Shown here one piece after another: positions 7,101 through 7,760 of a DNA stretch of 7,760 nucleotides (the first letter of the stretch is position 1; every line of letters starts with the position of its first letter). The position numbers and the translations under genes were made by a program. This DNA is from Verrucomicrobiota bacterium (GTDB lineage Bacteria > Verrucomicrobiota > Verrucomicrobiia > Verrucomicrobiales > Akkermansiaceae): positions 1,390-9,149 of the forward strand of contig JAPLUJ010000254.1 of assembly GCA_026397695.1 (NCBI GenBank). The letters run 5' to 3'. Below the pieces are notes generated by a model that had not been told where the DNA came from, searched no databases, and saw only the letters and a program-made list of their open reading frames with translations.

Positions 7101-7225
7101 GGCCCGGAGCATGCCTATGGTGCGGTTTTTCGGAAGCGGAAAATCAGCGGCGGCCCAACCTCCACGGACGCATGGCGTGCCAAAGCATTGCTTGCGTCGT
7201 GCCGATGAGTGCCTAGCATACGGGC

Positions 7226-7760
7226 ATGAACGAGCGCCAAAATGACCGTTGCGGGATGAATGGGGAGCCCCCCTCCGATGTGCGGAATGCCGCCGCAGCC
7301 TTCCGTTTGGCAAGCGGTGAATCTCTCGCAGAGGCGTCCGAATCCCGCTGGCTCGTGCTGGTTTTCCTGCGCCACTTCGGCTGCACCTTCACCCGCCAGA
7401 TTCTCCGCGGCCTGGAGGCCATTCACCAGCAGGCACAGGCGCATGGCGCGGATCTGGTGCTTGTGCACATGTTGGAAGCTGGCGAGGAAACCAGCTACCT
7501 CACAATCAGCGACGGGGTTGGCCGGATCGCCGATCCTCGCTGCGAACTCTACCGCGCTTTCGGCTTGCAGAAGGGCGGCTGGCGCGAACTCCTCGCGCCG
7601 CGCGTCTGGTGGCTGGGATTCATCTCTATTTTCAAAGGCTGCGGGTTGGGTCGATTGGCGGGTGATGGCCGGCAAATGCCCGGCGTGTGCCTGTTTTACC
7701 GCGGCGAGATCATGGCCGCCCAACGCGCCAAATCCGCCTCCGACCTGCCCGACCTGCCGC
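7226..7760 (+). CDS. Peroxiredoxin-like AhpC/TSA_2 (SelL-related) redox protein, CxxT variant, runs off the right edge
   Basis: The first 178 codons are visible. The thioredoxin-fold core reads WLVLVFLRHFGCTFTRQILR (residues 42-61), followed by ADLVLVHMLEAGEE (75-88) and DPRCELYRAFGL (103-114). The pattern RIADPRCELYRAFGL plus a late PGVCLFYRGEI segment (152-162) fits the AhpC/TSA_2 group, which includes PRXL2- and SelL-related proteins. At the expected CxxC (or UxxU) site the sequence is C53-T-F-T56, so the first Cys is kept and the second is Thr. A peroxidase or thiol-disulphide role is inferred from family only. An in-frame TAG at 7214-7216 bounds the start; ATG 7226 or ATG 7256 is possible, neither with a good Shine-Dalgarno. 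The gene is divergent from pyrF with 125 bp between the two chosen starts. Confidence 0.8.
   Translation, partial: MNERQNDRCGMNGEPPSDVRNAAAAFRLASGESLAEASESRWLVLVFLRHFGCTFTRQILRGLEAIHQQAQAHGADLVLVHMLEAGEETSYLTISDGVGRIADPRCELYRAFGLQKGGWRELLAPRVWWLGFISIFKGCGLGRLAGDGRQMPGVCLFYRGEIMAAQRAKSASDLPDLP

Noticed and set aside
7192..7219. Possible plus-strand promoter TTGCGT-N16-TAGCAT before the redox gene
   Set aside because: It would give a leaderless transcript at ATG 7226. The boxes are weak and chance matches of this quality are common.
7115..7723. 202-residue minus-strand frame
   Set aside because: Antisense to the AhpC/TSA_2-type gene, which has family motifs on the plus strand.

Overview
The window is GC-rich chromosomal DNA. 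It probably comes from a member of the PVC group, most likely Verrucomicrobiota with Planctomycetota as the alternative. This rests on family content only: an HzsA-related multihaem protein, an SHD1 domain joined to a secreted zinc protease, a SelL/AhpC-TSA_2-type redox protein, and several genes without Shine-Dalgarno sequences. There is no rRNA, tRNA, CRISPR array or insertion-sequence transposase.

Left part (1-4545, all minus strand). Three genes lie head to tail and probably form one transcript, in the order HzsA-related exported cytochrome (4545 to 1876), L-fucose/L-arabinose isomerase family protein (about 1813 to 314), and an L-rhamnose/H+ symporter RhaT homologue (249 to beyond position 1). 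The isomerase and transporter suggest uptake and isomerisation of a deoxy- or pentose sugar. The role of the haem protein at the head of this cluster is unknown.

Middle (4546-5952). A 213-bp divergent intergenic region separates this cluster from a plus-strand gene for a secreted SHD1-domain metallopeptidase with an HELTH zinc site.

Right part (5953-7760). A 371-bp convergent intergenic region carries a repeat element: tandem 13-mers, a 19-bp inverted repeat at its ends, and a chain of GC hairpins inside. Next to it is a degenerate copy of an ACCACGAAGGACAC-type dispersed repeat. Then come pyrF (orotidine 5'-phosphate decarboxylase, minus strand) and, divergent from it, the 5' part of a peroxiredoxin-like gene whose usual CxxC is CxxT. 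That gene runs off the right edge.

The most unexpected signal is below gene level. Every CTAA or TTAG word in the window (11 of 11 on my manual scan) sits inside the hexamer YCTAAC/GTTAGR. These occur in several reading frames and both orientations, about once per 700 bases. No complete new defence or mobile system is visible.
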